A stretch of 38,626 nt of DNA, from the IMG/VR virus record IMGVR_UViG_3300042465_004753, positions 1 to 38,626 of that record, one strand, 5' to 3'. The position numbers and the translations under genes are program-made. Source of the DNA: a virus. Of this stretch, positions 17,203-23,507 are shown one piece after another. The notes under the pieces were generated by a model. The model worked only from the letters and a program-made list of their open reading frames with translations. It was not told the DNA's origin and did not search any database. Every line of letters starts with the position of its first letter. The first letter of the stretch is position 1.

Positions 17203-17564
17203 CCTACAAGGCAACCAACAGTGCGCACAACATGACCGTCGAAGCCGCTGAGAAGTTCGTCGCCAAACTCCGCGCGCTCGGCTTCCCGGTGGGCAAGTTG
17301 CACGCAAACGGAATGGCGGCCTCGGAAGCGGCGGACTACGTGCCCGTCGAAGAACTGGCGCTGGAACCGGGCGAGAAATACAACCTCGTCGCTTTCGCCG
17401 GTGGTGATTGGCACAACCTGGCCATGCTGGCGCAGATGTTCGGCGGCGGCAGTGTCGAGGAGTTTAAGCGCGTCGCGGCCGATCTGGCGACCGATTGGCG
17501 ATCGGCAATCCTGAACATCCCCGGCGCCGCTAAGGCGATTGAAAAACTGATCAAGAAGGCGTAA
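17199..17564 (+). CDS. Hypothetical protein, 121 residues
   Basis: This soluble alpha/beta protein has a ribosome site (GGAG) seven to ten bases upstream. It shows an amphipathic N-terminal helix (MTVEAAEKFVAKLRALGFPVG), a central strand pair around EKYNLVAFAGGDWHN, and C-terminal helices ending in AAKAIEKLIKKA. No catalytic motif is visible. It sits between the small secreted proteins and the holin-like gene, so a lysis or envelope-related role is possible but unproven. Confidence 0.55.
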   Translation: MTYKATNSAHNMTVEAAEKFVAKLRALGFPVGKLHANGMAASEAADYVPVEELALEPGEKYNLVAFAGGDWHNLAMLAQMFGGGSVEEFKRVAADLATDWRSAILNIPGAAKAIEKLIKKA

Positions 17565-17567
17565 GCG

Positions 17568-17765
17568 ATGCGCACCGCATGGAAAGCAATCTTCGCCGCC
17601 GCGTTGGGTGGGGCCGCTACGGCGGCCTCTGACGCGGTGATGTTCGACGGGGCCACTCACCCCAAGCAACTCGCAGTTAAAGCCGCCATCGGGGCTACCG
17701 TGGCCGTTGCGGGCTATCTCAAACAGTCACCCATCAAGCCGGAAGCACCACCGCCCGAGAAGTAG
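17568..17765 (+). CDS. Holin-like small membrane protein
   Basis: The 65-residue product has two hydrophobic segments (AWKAIFAAALGGAATAAS at about 4-21 and LAVKAAIGATVAVAGYL at about 35-51) separated by a polar turn and followed by a short Pro/Lys/Glu-rich tail beginning KQSPIKP. Size and topology suit a class II-like holin, which would form lesions in the inner membrane at lysis. Similar small Ala/Gly-rich proteins ending YLKQSP occur in phages. GCGTAAGCG precedes the ATG with no strong ribosome site. Confidence 0.55.
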   Translation: MRTAWKAIFAAALGGAATAASDAVMFDGATHPKQLAVKAAIGATVAVAGYLKQSPIKPEAPPPEK

Positions 17766-17788
17766 ACTCCCACATGCAGGGGAATACA

Positions 17789-18073
17789 TTGGAACAACTC
17801 GAACGTATTGCGGGAACTCTAGATAATATGCGCGAGGACGTGAGTGCTCTCACCACGTCCCAAGCTGTCCAGACCTCGGACATCAAGCACATTTTAGACC
17901 ACCTGGCGCGGGTTAACGGGCGGCTCGGCAAGTCCGAAGACCGCCTATCCTCGCTCGAAAACGACCGGGCGGAGGCGCGCGGGGCGTGGAAGTTTATCGC
18001 GCTGATCTCGTCGATACCAGCCGCGCTCGTGGCGTCAATCTTTACGTGGCTGGCGAATCACGGGGGCAAATAA
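17789..18073 (+). CDS. Coiled-coil protein with C-terminal membrane helix (XhlA-like)
   Basis: A TTG at 17789 is favoured because AGGGGAA lies five bases before it; an ATG at 17774 is in frame but lacks a ribosome site. From the TTG the product has 94 residues. The first 60 form a coiled coil (LERIAGTLDNMREDVSAL through LGKSEDRLSSLENDR). Residues about 67-88 form one membrane helix (WKFIALISSIPAALVASIF). This layout matches XhlA-type holin-associated proteins. The stop overlaps the next ATG. Confidence 0.6.
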   Translation: MEQLERIAGTLDNMREDVSALTTSQAVQTSDIKHILDHLARVNGRLGKSEDRLSSLENDRAEARGAWKFIALISSIPAALVASIFTWLANHGGK

Positions 18074-18822
18074 TGGCCAACATCAACCGCGTTTGGAAGC
18101 GGTGGATGGCGACTGGGTGCCTGCACAGCACGCACGCTTGCACGGAGTACCAGCGCAATGTGCGGGACTTCAAAACGGCATTCCACCCGGCGCGGCACAT
18201 CGAACTGGGCGACCTCCTCGAAACTACCGCCCTGCGAGCCGGCGCCCGCGGCACGAAGGACGAAGCCGAACCACTGGAGCCCGACGTGAATAAGGGGCTG
18301 GCGTGGCTCGCCGAAATGGAGCCGTCCGAGTGGATGCTCGGCAACCACGATGACCGCATTCTCCAACTCCTCTCGCACCCCTCCGCCATCGTCGCCGAGC
18401 TTGCCCGCCGCCTGTGGTCCGACATGCAAGCGGCTGCCGATAAGGCAGGGACAAAGATCCACCCATACGACATCGAGCGCGGCTGGATTCGCGTGGGGGA
18501 CGTGTACATGGGCCACGGCTACATGTACAACATCAACGCCCTCCGCGATCACGTCGAAATGATGGGCGGGAATGTGGTGATGGCGCACCTGCACGTAGCG
18601 CACACCTTCCGCGCTCGCAACCACGGCGGGCACTGGGGCGTATGCGTCGGCACTGGGGGCGATCCCCGCACGATGGGGTACGCGCGGCGGCGGCGGCAGA
18701 CTCTCGCGTGGAACCACGGCATAGCCTACGGCGAGTACGCGGACAATGACAGCACAATGCAACTCCTCCAATGGAACTGCGCACACGGCGCGAAGGAGTC
18801 ACCCCGATGGCTAATATCCTAG
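18073..18822 (+). CDS. Metallophosphoesterase
   Basis: This 249-residue protein is a calcineurin-like phosphoesterase, a two-metal hydrolase of phosphoester bonds. Visible motifs are GDLLE (about 46-50), GNHDDR (90-95), MGHGYMY (about 159-165) and AHLHVAHTF near 184-192, matching the metal-ligand blocks. The first block, normally D-x-H, reads TGCLH (14-18), so Cys or Gly takes the usual Asp position. Such enzymes are common in phages, but their substrates are mostly unknown. The ATG overlaps the stop of the upstream membrane-protein gene. Confidence 0.85.
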   Translation: MANINRVWKRWMATGCLHSTHACTEYQRNVRDFKTAFHPARHIELGDLLETTALRAGARGTKDEAEPLEPDVNKGLAWLAEMEPSEWMLGNHDDRILQLLSHPSAIVAELARRLWSDMQAAADKAGTKIHPYDIERGWIRVGDVYMGHGYMYNINALRDHVEMMGGNVVMAHLHVAHTFRARNHGGHWGVCVGTGGDPRTMGYARRRRQTLAWNHGIAYGEYADNDSTMQLLQWNCAHGAKESPRWLIS

Positions 18823-19040
18823 CGGACCTCGCCGCCGCACTCGCCAATGGCGGCATTGAAACACCGCCCGAGGGGTATTGGACCACGTTACAGCACGCCG
18901 ACGCTGCTGGCTTGAGCGTACAGCAAACCAGCAAGATTTTGAAGGCCGGGGTGGCGGCGGGCAAAGTAGACCGGCGCAATTTTCGCGTGCAGAATGGCGC
19001 GCGCGTTGTGCCAGTCCCGCACTATCGGGTAATCTCATGA
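18807..19040 (+). CDS. Small winged-helix-like protein
   Basis: The start at 18807 has GAAGGAG seven bases upstream and gives 77 residues. The segment TLQHADAAGLSVQQTSKILK followed by AGVAAGKVDRRNFRV looks like a helix-turn-helix plus beta wing, so DNA binding is possible. It overlaps the phosphoesterase end by 16 bases and its stop overlaps the next ATG (ATGA). No further family clue is visible. Confidence 0.5.
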   Translation: MANILADLAAALANGGIETPPEGYWTTLQHADAAGLSVQQTSKILKAGVAAGKVDRRNFRVQNGARVVPVPHYRVIS

Positions 19041-19372
19041 CCCGCGAGCGCTGGGCGCTGCTGTTGGGCGAGTGGTGCGCGATCCTACAGATCGAAAAGA
19101 CGCCGCGGCTTGAGTTTGTCCCGCCGCGCCGAATGCCTCAGCGGGTGGCGATGCTGACCGAATACTACCTCGCCATCGAGGAGGGCTGGGTTATCAAGAT
19201 CAGCACCGCGCCGATGTCTGACCCGGAGGAAGATTTCGTCCACGAACTCCTCCACGTCAAGACCGGCTGTACCGACCAGTGCCACGAACGGTGGATCAGA
19301 GACGTTGCGGCGGCGCTGGTGGCGCTTAAGCGCAACGGTGGTTCCGCTGCGTCGCCCGCGCGGCGGTCATAG
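19037..19372 (+). CDS. Putative zinc metallopeptidase (HExxH)
   Basis: The 111-residue product contains FVHELLHVKTG (about 68-78), an exact HExxH zincin signature in which the two His bind zinc and Glu activates water. A third ligand could be His or Glu of CHERW (82-86). The N-terminal half is a strand/helix region (TEYYLAIEEGWVIKIS). No signal peptide is visible. In its place near holin-like genes it might help lysis, but small HExxH phage proteins of other role are common. The start ATG overlaps the previous stop; the 3' end overlaps a - strand gene by 47 bases. Confidence 0.6.
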   Translation: MTRERWALLLGEWCAILQIEKTPRLEFVPPRRMPQRVAMLTEYYLAIEEGWVIKISTAPMSDPEEDFVHELLHVKTGCTDQCHERWIRDVAAALVALKRNGGSAASPARRS

Positions 19373-19484
19373 CACCGCAGGGGCAGCGTGGGTACCGCAG
19401 CGGCGGGCCTCCGTTGCGCCCTCCGGTTTTGGTCTTGCGGAGGGCTTGCAGGGCGACGGCGGCGGGGTTTTTTGGGGTGGTCAT
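19326..19484 (-). CDS. Cassette 2 third gene (MTTPKN family)
   Basis: This 52-residue basic protein begins MTTPKNPAAVAL, identical to the first 12 residues of the gene at 20190-20390. After that the sequences diverge (QALRKTKTGGRNGG, then a CPCG pair). The start ATG overlaps the stop of the middle cassette gene (ATGA), exactly as in the other cassette. The last 47 bases overlap the HExxH gene on the + strand, so this copy may be truncated compared with its partner. Function unknown. Confidence 0.55.
   Translation of the reverse strand: MTTPKNPAAVALQALRKTKTGGRNGGPPLRYPRCPCGAMTAARATQRNHRCA
19450..19484 (-). repeat. Junction repeat III, cassette 2
   Basis: 35 bases matching 20356-20390 with one mismatch. 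It spans the ATGA overlap between middle and third genes and the first 12 codons of the third gene. Confidence 0.95.
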
Positions 19485-19717
19485 GCCGACAGCTCCCGAT
19501 CCAGACCGGAGATTAGTTCTTGCGCGGCTTCTTCGCGAGTGGCGCAATATGGCGTCACGAATGGAAAGACTCCGGTTTGATCTTCGCCGTCATGGCTGAA
19601 TGTGCGAACGATTTCCGCCTTGCCGATCCACGCCTCACTAGAATGGAATCGTTGGCGCAACTGCTTGCCTGCCTTGACGGCTTTAACTTCGTGATTGCGT
19701 GCAAATGGGGTATTCAT
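19481..19717 (-). CDS. Cassette 2 middle gene
   Basis: AGAGGAG lies six bases before the ATG at 19717; an ATG six bases earlier is too close to it and a GTG at 19741 precedes it. The 78-residue product is soluble (MNTPFARNHEVKAVKAGKQL, then EDQTGVFPFVTPYCATREE and a helical end). It is unrelated by eye to the middle gene of the neighbouring cassette, although both lie between near-identical junction sequences. Function unknown. It is probably co-transcribed from the promoter at 20027-20055. Confidence 0.7.
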   Translation of the reverse strand: MNTPFARNHEVKAVKAGKQLRQRFHSSEAWIGKAEIVRTFSHDGEDQTGVFPFVTPYCATREEAAQELISGLDRELSA

Positions 19718-19724
19718 ACTCATC

Positions 19725-19771
19725 TCCTCTGCGGGCTTCACGCCGCCCGCTGGCGTTGGGGGTGGGGGTTA
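19725..19771 (-). repeat. Junction repeat II, cassette 2
   Basis: 47 bases matching 20623-20669 with one mismatch. It runs exactly from the stop codon of the first gene to the ribosome site of the middle gene and contains a GCGGGC/GCCCGC hairpin with an 8-base loop. Confidence 0.95.
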
Positions 19772-20020
19772 CTGAACGGTGCCGGTGGTGGGCATGGCGG
19801 ACAGCGTGAGCAGCGCGGCCATTGCAGCCTTGCATTCCTTGCCGCCCCAGGGCATGTATTCAACTTCAATCGCGGAACCATCAGCGAGCATGGCCAGCGC
19901 AACGTTCATTTTCATTTTGAAGTAACGTTCCGGGCAAAAGCTCCAAGATATGCGGTAGGCAGAACGTTTTCCGTTTTTGTCGGTTCCGAAGGCGATTTGG
20001 GTGGTGCGTGCGCTGTTCAT
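19769..20020 (-). CDS. Cassette 2 first gene, leaderless (MNSAR start)
   Basis: This 83-residue protein starts MNSARTTQIAFGTDKNGK, continues with SYRI-like strands (AYRISWSFCPERYFKM) and ends in a helix with KECKAAMAALLTLS. Only the first five residues match the first gene of the other cassette. No ribosome site is present; the ATG is six bases after a TATAGT, so the mRNA probably starts at or within a base or two of the ATG. Function unknown. Small size, strong promoter and opposite strand fit an accessory 'moron' gene. Confidence 0.72.
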   Translation of the reverse strand: MNSARTTQIAFGTDKNGKRSAYRISWSFCPERYFKMKMNVALAMLADGSAIEVEYMPWGGKECKAAMAALLTLSAMPTTGTVQ

Positions 20021-20033
20021 ACTTTAACTATAA
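20005..20033 (-). repeat. Junction repeat I, cassette 2
   Basis: 29 bases identical to 20975-21003. It covers the -10 element, the six-base gap, the ATG and the first five codons (MNSAR) of the first cassette gene. Confidence 0.95.
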
Positions 20034-20055
20034 ACCAACGCTGCATTACTGTCAA
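20027..20055 (-). promoter_or_regulatory. Consensus sigma70 promoter, cassette 2
   Basis: On the - strand TTGACA (20055-20050) is followed by a 17-base spacer and TATAGT (20032-20027), six bases before the ATG at 20020. This is a perfect -35, ideal spacing and a near-perfect -10. The expected start site coincides with the start codon, predicting a leaderless message. Confidence 0.85.
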
Positions 20056-20062
20056 CAATAAA

Positions 20063-20245
20063 ATGACCCGCCGCGCATTATTTTTTCTCGCCGCCGCTGG
20101 CCAGGACAAGCCGCCACCCGTCAGCGAGCAAGCGTGGAACGACTTCGCGGGCATGGCGAACTACTACGCGGAGCAGTTGAAGCTCGGCATCATCGACCTG
20201 AAGGCATGGGCGGCGGTGCTGAAGGCGTGGAAGACGTTGCGGTAG
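20063..20245 (+). CDS. Small secreted protein divergent from cassette 2
   Basis: The 60-residue product starts MTRRALFFLAAAGQDKPPP, which resembles a short Sec signal peptide like those of the fibre genes, followed by a helical domain (AWNDFAGMANYYAEQLK, then IIDLKAWAAVLKAWK). It lies back-to-back with the cassette 2 promoter; its ATG is only 43 bases from the opposite one. Its 3' end overlaps the last gene of cassette 1 by 56 bases. No ribosome site is visible. Not recognised. Confidence 0.5.
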   Translation: MTRRALFFLAAAGQDKPPPVSEQAWNDFAGMANYYAEQLKLGIIDLKAWAAVLKAWKTLR

Positions 20246-20390
20246 CCTTCGCCCGTCGCGCCGCGACCATCTTCGCCGCCCACTCCGCGCGCTGTTCCGG
20301 CGTCTTGGCGGCGTTGGGGCCTTTGGAGACTTTCGCGCGCCCACCGCGCCGCCCGAGGGCGACGGCGGCGGGGTTTTTCGGGGTGGTCAT
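20190..20390 (-). CDS. Cassette 1 third gene (MTTPKN family, basic)
   Basis: This 66-residue, strongly basic protein starts MTTPKNPAAVALGRRGGRAK and continues KTPEQRAEWAAKMVAARRAK before a Ser/Pro tail. The ALGRRGGRAK motif is shared by a widespread class of small phage and bacterial proteins of unknown function that could bind nucleic acid. Its start overlaps the middle gene's stop (ATGA). It shares the first 12 codons with the gene at 19326-19484. Confidence 0.65.
   Translation of the reverse strand: MTTPKNPAAVALGRRGGRAKVSKGPNAAKTPEQRAEWAAKMVAARRAKATATSSTPSAPPPMPSGR
20356..20390 (-). repeat. Junction repeat III, cassette 1
   Basis: 35 bases matching 19450-19484 with one mismatch, covering the third gene's start and first 12 codons. 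Confidence 0.95.
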
Positions 20391-20614
20391 CGGGTGGCCT
20401 CGATTGCGTAGCGGAAGGTGGTCCCCGCGATCACCATCATTTTCCGCGCCTGGGAGTGCAGCAGCGAAATCTCCATTTCCGGTATGCATTCGTGCTTGAG
20501 CGCGTACTCGCAACGCCCAACTTTCACGAACTCGTAGCCGTCGTGGCGGGACTTGCGGATAATCCGCGCGGCCTGGGTCGCCGTCAACTTGCTTTCAATT
20601 TTAATTGTCTTCAT
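20387..20614 (-). CDS. Cassette 1 middle gene
   Basis: The ATG at 20614 has AGAGGAA seven bases upstream. The 75-residue product is soluble and basic (MKTIKIESKLTATQAARIIR, then GRCEYALKHECIPEMEISLL), with helix and strand segments. It bears no visible similarity to the middle gene of cassette 2, though it occupies the same position between the same junction sequences. Function unknown. Confidence 0.7.
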   Translation of the reverse strand: MKTIKIESKLTATQAARIIRKSRHDGYEFVKVGRCEYALKHECIPEMEISLLHSQARKMMVIAGTTFRYAIEATR

Positions 20615-20622
20615 TTCTGATT

Positions 20623-20669
20623 TCCTCTGCGGGCTTCACGCCGCCCGCTGGCTTTGGGGGTGGGGGTTA
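20623..20669 (-). repeat. Junction repeat II, cassette 1
   Basis: 47 bases matching 19725-19771 with one mismatch, from the TAA of the first gene to the AGAGGA of the middle gene. The same GCGGGC/GCCCGC hairpin is present and may act as an intercistronic attenuator or stabiliser. Confidence 0.95.
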
Positions 20670-20990
20670 AAAGCCGCGAACAGTGGCGACGTCGCCAGAC
20701 CCGCGCGGGTTAAAAATTGAGGGCTTGCCAAATTTGAGCGCCGCGGCGTGTGCGTGCTGAAGGCTGTCGGCGACAAAAACCGGCGTGCCGTTGACGAGGA
20801 TTTCAGCGGCGGCAGCAACGAAGACGCCAGTCATGCGGGCTCGGTTGGCGACGAAACCGTACCGGTTGGCCCCGTAGTTTTCCGCTTCGCTGCGGTCGGC
20901 GAGATCAGTGCGGATTGCTTCGGTCATTATCGTGGCAATTCCATCTTGGTCAAAGCCGCTGATTGTTTCGATGTTGCGTGCGCTGTTCAT
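20667..20990 (-). CDS. Cassette 1 first gene, leaderless (MNSAR start)
   Basis: This 107-residue protein starts MNSARNIETISGFDQDG and contains a helical, Ala-rich centre (TGVFVAAAAEILVNGTPVFV) and a KFGKPSIF segment. It shares only its first five codons with the first gene of cassette 2. No ribosome site precedes it; TATAGT ends six bases before the ATG. Function unknown. It is divergent to the second fibre gene. Confidence 0.72.
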   Translation of the reverse strand: MNSARNIETISGFDQDGIATIMTEAIRTDLADRSEAENYGANRYGFVANRARMTGVFVAAAAEILVNGTPVFVADSLQHAHAAALKFGKPSIFNPRGSGDVATVRGF

Positions 20991-21003
20991 ACTTTAACTA
21001 TAA
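20975..21003 (-). repeat. Junction repeat I, cassette 1
   Basis: 29 bases identical to 20005-20033, covering the -10 element and first five codons of the first cassette gene. Identity ends where the coding sequences diverge. Confidence 0.95.
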
Positions 21004-21025
21004 GCGCTTATCGTTCGCGTGTCAA
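20997..21025 (-). promoter_or_regulatory. Consensus sigma70 promoter, cassette 1
   Basis: TTGACA (21025-21020), a 17-base spacer and TATAGT (21002-20997) on the - strand, again six bases before the ATG at 20990. The spacers of the two cassette promoters differ, but the -10, the downstream six bases and the first codons are identical. Confidence 0.85.
21000..21011. promoter_or_regulatory. Possible operator palindrome ATAAGCGCTTAT
   Basis: A perfect 12-bp palindrome overlaps the -10 element and adjoining spacer of the cassette 1 promoter. A repressor bound here would block the polymerase. The cassette 2 promoter lacks it, so the two may be regulated differently. Confidence 0.4.
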
Positions 21026-21047
21026 GTCTTTTGTGAGAAAAAACACC

Positions 21048-22739
21048 ATGAAAAAACTACTACTTTTCCTTGGCGCGCTTGCCGCCTACGGGCAGACCGT
21101 GAGCCTGTCCGACACGCTCACCAACGCGGTTGGCGGCGGCTCGTACACCGGGCGCGTGACGGTAACCCTCAACGCGCCCGGCAACGCCTCGCCGCTGTAC
21201 TACAGCACCACCAGCCTGACCGGTTGGCAAGCGGTGTACTGTTTGGGCGTCACAGGCGCGGATTGCACGACGACGACAAGCGCGGGCACGTTTGCGGCAA
21301 CCCTCTACGCCAACAGCACCATCACGCCCGCTGGCACCAGCTACTCCGCGCGGTTCCAGCCGACGAAGGGCGCGGCATGGTCGGAAACCTGGACCGTCGA
21401 AGCTAGCGATACCAAGCTCTATCAGGTGCGCTCCACCACCGTACCCTCCCCCACCGTCACCTTCCAACCGTCACAACTCCTACTGGGCGCCGGCTACATT
21501 CCCTACGGGGCCTCCACGGGCTACGCCACCTCCCTCGCCCCCGGCACCAACGGGCACGTTCTCACGCTGTCGGGCGGGTATCCGGCGTGGGCGACGCCAG
21601 CGGCTTGCGCGACTTGCGTCACTACGGCTGGCTCTTACGCTGACCCGGCGTGGATTACTTCGCTGGCCGGGTCGAAGATTAGCGGAGCGGTGGCGAATGC
21701 TACCCTCGCGGCGTCCGCCACCGCGCTTGCCGCGAACGGTGCCAACTGCGCAGCGGGCACTTTCCCGCTTGGCGTTGATGGTTCCGGGGCGGCTGAAACC
21801 TGCACGGCGCTGCCAACGACCATCACCGGCACCGCCAACCAGATCACGGCCAGCGCTTCGACCGGGGCGGTCACGCTGTCGCTGCCTGCCACAATCACCG
21901 GGCTCGCGTCGGTGACCTCTACCAGCTTCACCGGCGCCCTCACCGGCAACGCCACCACAGCGACCGCGCTGGCATCCTCGGTCACCTCCGGGCGGCTCTG
22001 GATTGCGAATGGGACTGGTGTGCCTACGAGTGATTCGGGCCTGACGTTTGACACGAGTACGAAGGCGCTCGTGGCATCAGGTGATTTTACATTGTCTACT
22101 GACGGCAAGGCGATTCTGTCCGCGGCGGGAACGCTGTACCTAAAGCCGTCGATTACGAATACAGAGCAATATATCCAGGTCTCGCCAACCGGAACAGCCA
22201 CGATAACCGGGGTTATACTAAAGGGACAATTGAGCGGCACGACCGGCACGCGTGCCGATATCCTGCAAAGTGGCGCTGATACCATTATTCGAAATCAGAC
22301 GCTCGGCGCTGGTGCGCAGGGGGCGATAACACTTGAGCAAAACGGTAGTGTCAGGCTGAAGGTATTTGCCGCCACCGGCAATATCGCCATCGGCACCACC
22401 ACGGACCTCGGCTACGGCCTCCACGCCGCGAGCAAGGGGACGAACGGGAATTTTCTCTGCGCCGATATGACCGAAACGACAGGAACCACCCGCTGCCTGC
22501 ACATGGCTGGGCAGGGCCAAAGCGGAAACATTTGGGAGATTCGCGGGTATAACGCAACGCCTGGGAGCGGCACGCTATTTGTCGGTGTGGATGCGTCTGG
22601 ATTTCTCACCACGCAATTCTCCACTCCGTCCTCCTCGGCTGAAACCTGCACGCAGGGCCGTATCAAGTGGGACGCGAATTACATCTACCTTTGCACGGCC
22701 GCCAACACCTATAAGCGCGCCACACTCGCAGCGTTCTAA
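21048..22739 (+). CDS. Second fibre-like protein with apparent signal peptide
   Basis: The ATG at 21048 gives 563 residues; an upstream start would read across the cassette 1 gene and promoter. Residues 1-16 look like a signal peptide (MKKLLLFLGALAAYGQ). Residues 17-130 form a beta domain (SYTGRVTVTLNAPGNA, TSYSARFQPTKGAAW). A long Ala/Thr/Ser/Gly-rich shaft follows (ITGTANQITASASTG, SFTGALTGNATTATAL), and the C-terminal 35 residues (AETCTQGRIKWDANYIYLC) match a common end of phage fibre proteins. It is a probable receptor-binding protein. Only a weak ribosome site is present. Confidence 0.72.
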   Translation: MKKLLLFLGALAAYGQTVSLSDTLTNAVGGGSYTGRVTVTLNAPGNASPLYYSTTSLTGWQAVYCLGVTGADCTTTTSAGTFAATLYANSTITPAGTSYSARFQPTKGAAWSETWTVEASDTKLYQVRSTTVPSPTVTFQPSQLLLGAGYIPYGASTGYATSLAPGTNGHVLTLSGGYPAWATPAACATCVTTAGSYADPAWITSLAGSKISGAVANATLAASATALAANGANCAAGTFPLGVDGSGAAETCTALPTTITGTANQITASASTGAVTLSLPATITGLASVTSTSFTGALTGNATTATALASSVTSGRLWIANGTGVPTSDSGLTFDTSTKALVASGDFTLSTDGKAILSAAGTLYLKPSITNTEQYIQVSPTGTATITGVILKGQLSGTTGTRADILQSGADTIIRNQTLGAGAQGAITLEQNGSVRLKVFAATGNIAIGTTTDLGYGLHAASKGTNGNFLCADMTETTGTTRCLHMAGQGQSGNIWEIRGYNATPGSGTLFVGVDASGFLTTQFSTPSSSAETCTQGRIKWDANYIYLCTAANTYKRATLAAF

Positions 22740-22753
22740 CCGAAAGGAACCAC

Positions 22754-23110
22754 ATGAAAACCATTATCCTCTTCGCTCTCGCGCTGGGCCTCCCGGCGCA
22801 AACCCTCACCATCGCCATCGAGACGCCCACGCTCTCTAAATCCAAGACCATCACCGGCGCGCCTGTCGCCTTCGGGCTAGAGGTGTTGGAGGCTTTCCGG
22901 CTGACCCAATACACGGAAGTCAACGGGGCCAGGGTCTATAAATACGCCGATGTGGGCGAGGTACTGCAAGCGCTGATTGTCGGCAAGATTTTGGAGCTTG
23001 GCGACCAGTACCCGACCAGCGCAACGGCCGCGCTACGGGCGGCAAAGGCAAAGGCCGAAGCCGATATTGCGGCAGCGCGAAAGGCGCTGCAAGCGGCGGC
23101 CGTGAAATAA
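22754..23110 (+). CDS. Small secreted helical protein
   Basis: AAAGGAA precedes the ATG. The 118-residue product starts with a signal-peptide-like MKTIILFALALGLPAQ, followed by a beta/alpha middle (LSKSKTITGAPVAFGLEVLE) and an Ala/Lys-rich C-terminal helix (AALRAAKAKAEADIAAARKA). It lies 14 bases after the fibre gene and before the terminator, so it is probably the last gene of that operon, perhaps a fibre partner. Family unknown. Confidence 0.6.
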   Translation: MKTIILFALALGLPAQTLTIAIETPTLSKSKTITGAPVAFGLEVLEAFRLTQYTEVNGARVYKYADVGEVLQALIVGKILELGDQYPTSATAALRAAKAKAEADIAAARKALQAAAVK

Positions 23111-23165
23111 CCATGCATGCCCTCGCCTAACGGCCGGTGCCGGCGAACTCGCCCACCGCTGAACG

Positions 23166-23202
23166 AAAAGCCCGCCCACCCTAACCGGTGCGGCGGGCTT
23201 TT
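23166..23202 (+). terminator. Intrinsic terminator after fibre operon
   Basis: AAAAGCCCGCC and GGCGGGCTTTT form an 11-bp stem with a 15-base loop and end in TTTTTG. The A/T arms make it usable in both directions. It separates the tail/fibre genes from the early region. Confidence 0.88.
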
Positions 23203-23253
23203 TGCGTTTCATGTGCTATAGAGCAGTTTGTTTGCGGCGTGTCTGGTTTGGTG

Positions 23254-23282
23254 TTGACCAGCGCGGCTCGGTGGGTTACCTT
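23254..23282 (+). promoter_or_regulatory. Sigma70-like promoter, early region
   Basis: TTGACC, a 17-base spacer and TACCTT, with six bases to the GTG at 23289. Geometry equals that of the cassette promoters, though the -10 is poorer. It is the only candidate promoter seen for the long operon that follows. Confidence 0.55.
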
Positions 23283-23288
23283 TGGTTT

Positions 23289-23468
23289 GTGAGCAACACA
23301 GGAACCACACAGGAGCAGCGGAAGGCGGTGCAAATTACGATACTGCCAAGCGTTCACACGTCCATCATTACGCGGGCTAAAGAGCTTGGGGTACACCCTG
23401 GGCGTCTGATTGAGTGGGCTTGGGGTGTTGCAAGCAAGCGCAAACCGCAGACGGAACGAGCTAAGTAA
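23289..23468 (+). CDS. Possible ribbon-helix-helix regulator, leaderless
   Basis: The GTG at 23289 is six bases after a -10 hexamer, giving 59 residues; an in-frame ATG at 23202 lies inside the terminator and upstream of the promoter, so it is rejected. The sequence KAVQITILPSVHTSIITRAK, then ELGVHPGRLIEWAWG, fits strand-helix-helix proteins of the Arc/CopG type that bind DNA as dimers. As the first gene after the terminator it may regulate early transcription, including its own promoter. Confidence 0.55.
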   Translation: MSNTGTTQEQRKAVQITILPSVHTSIITRAKELGVHPGRLIEWAWGVASKRKPQTERAK

Positions 23469-23507
23469 ATAGACTAGGCAAGCCGACGCGGGCCAAGGAG
23501 AAAGAGC

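Noticed and set aside
14380-22739. Diversity-generating retroelement acting on the fibres
   Set aside because: No reverse transcriptase or template/variable repeat pair was seen.
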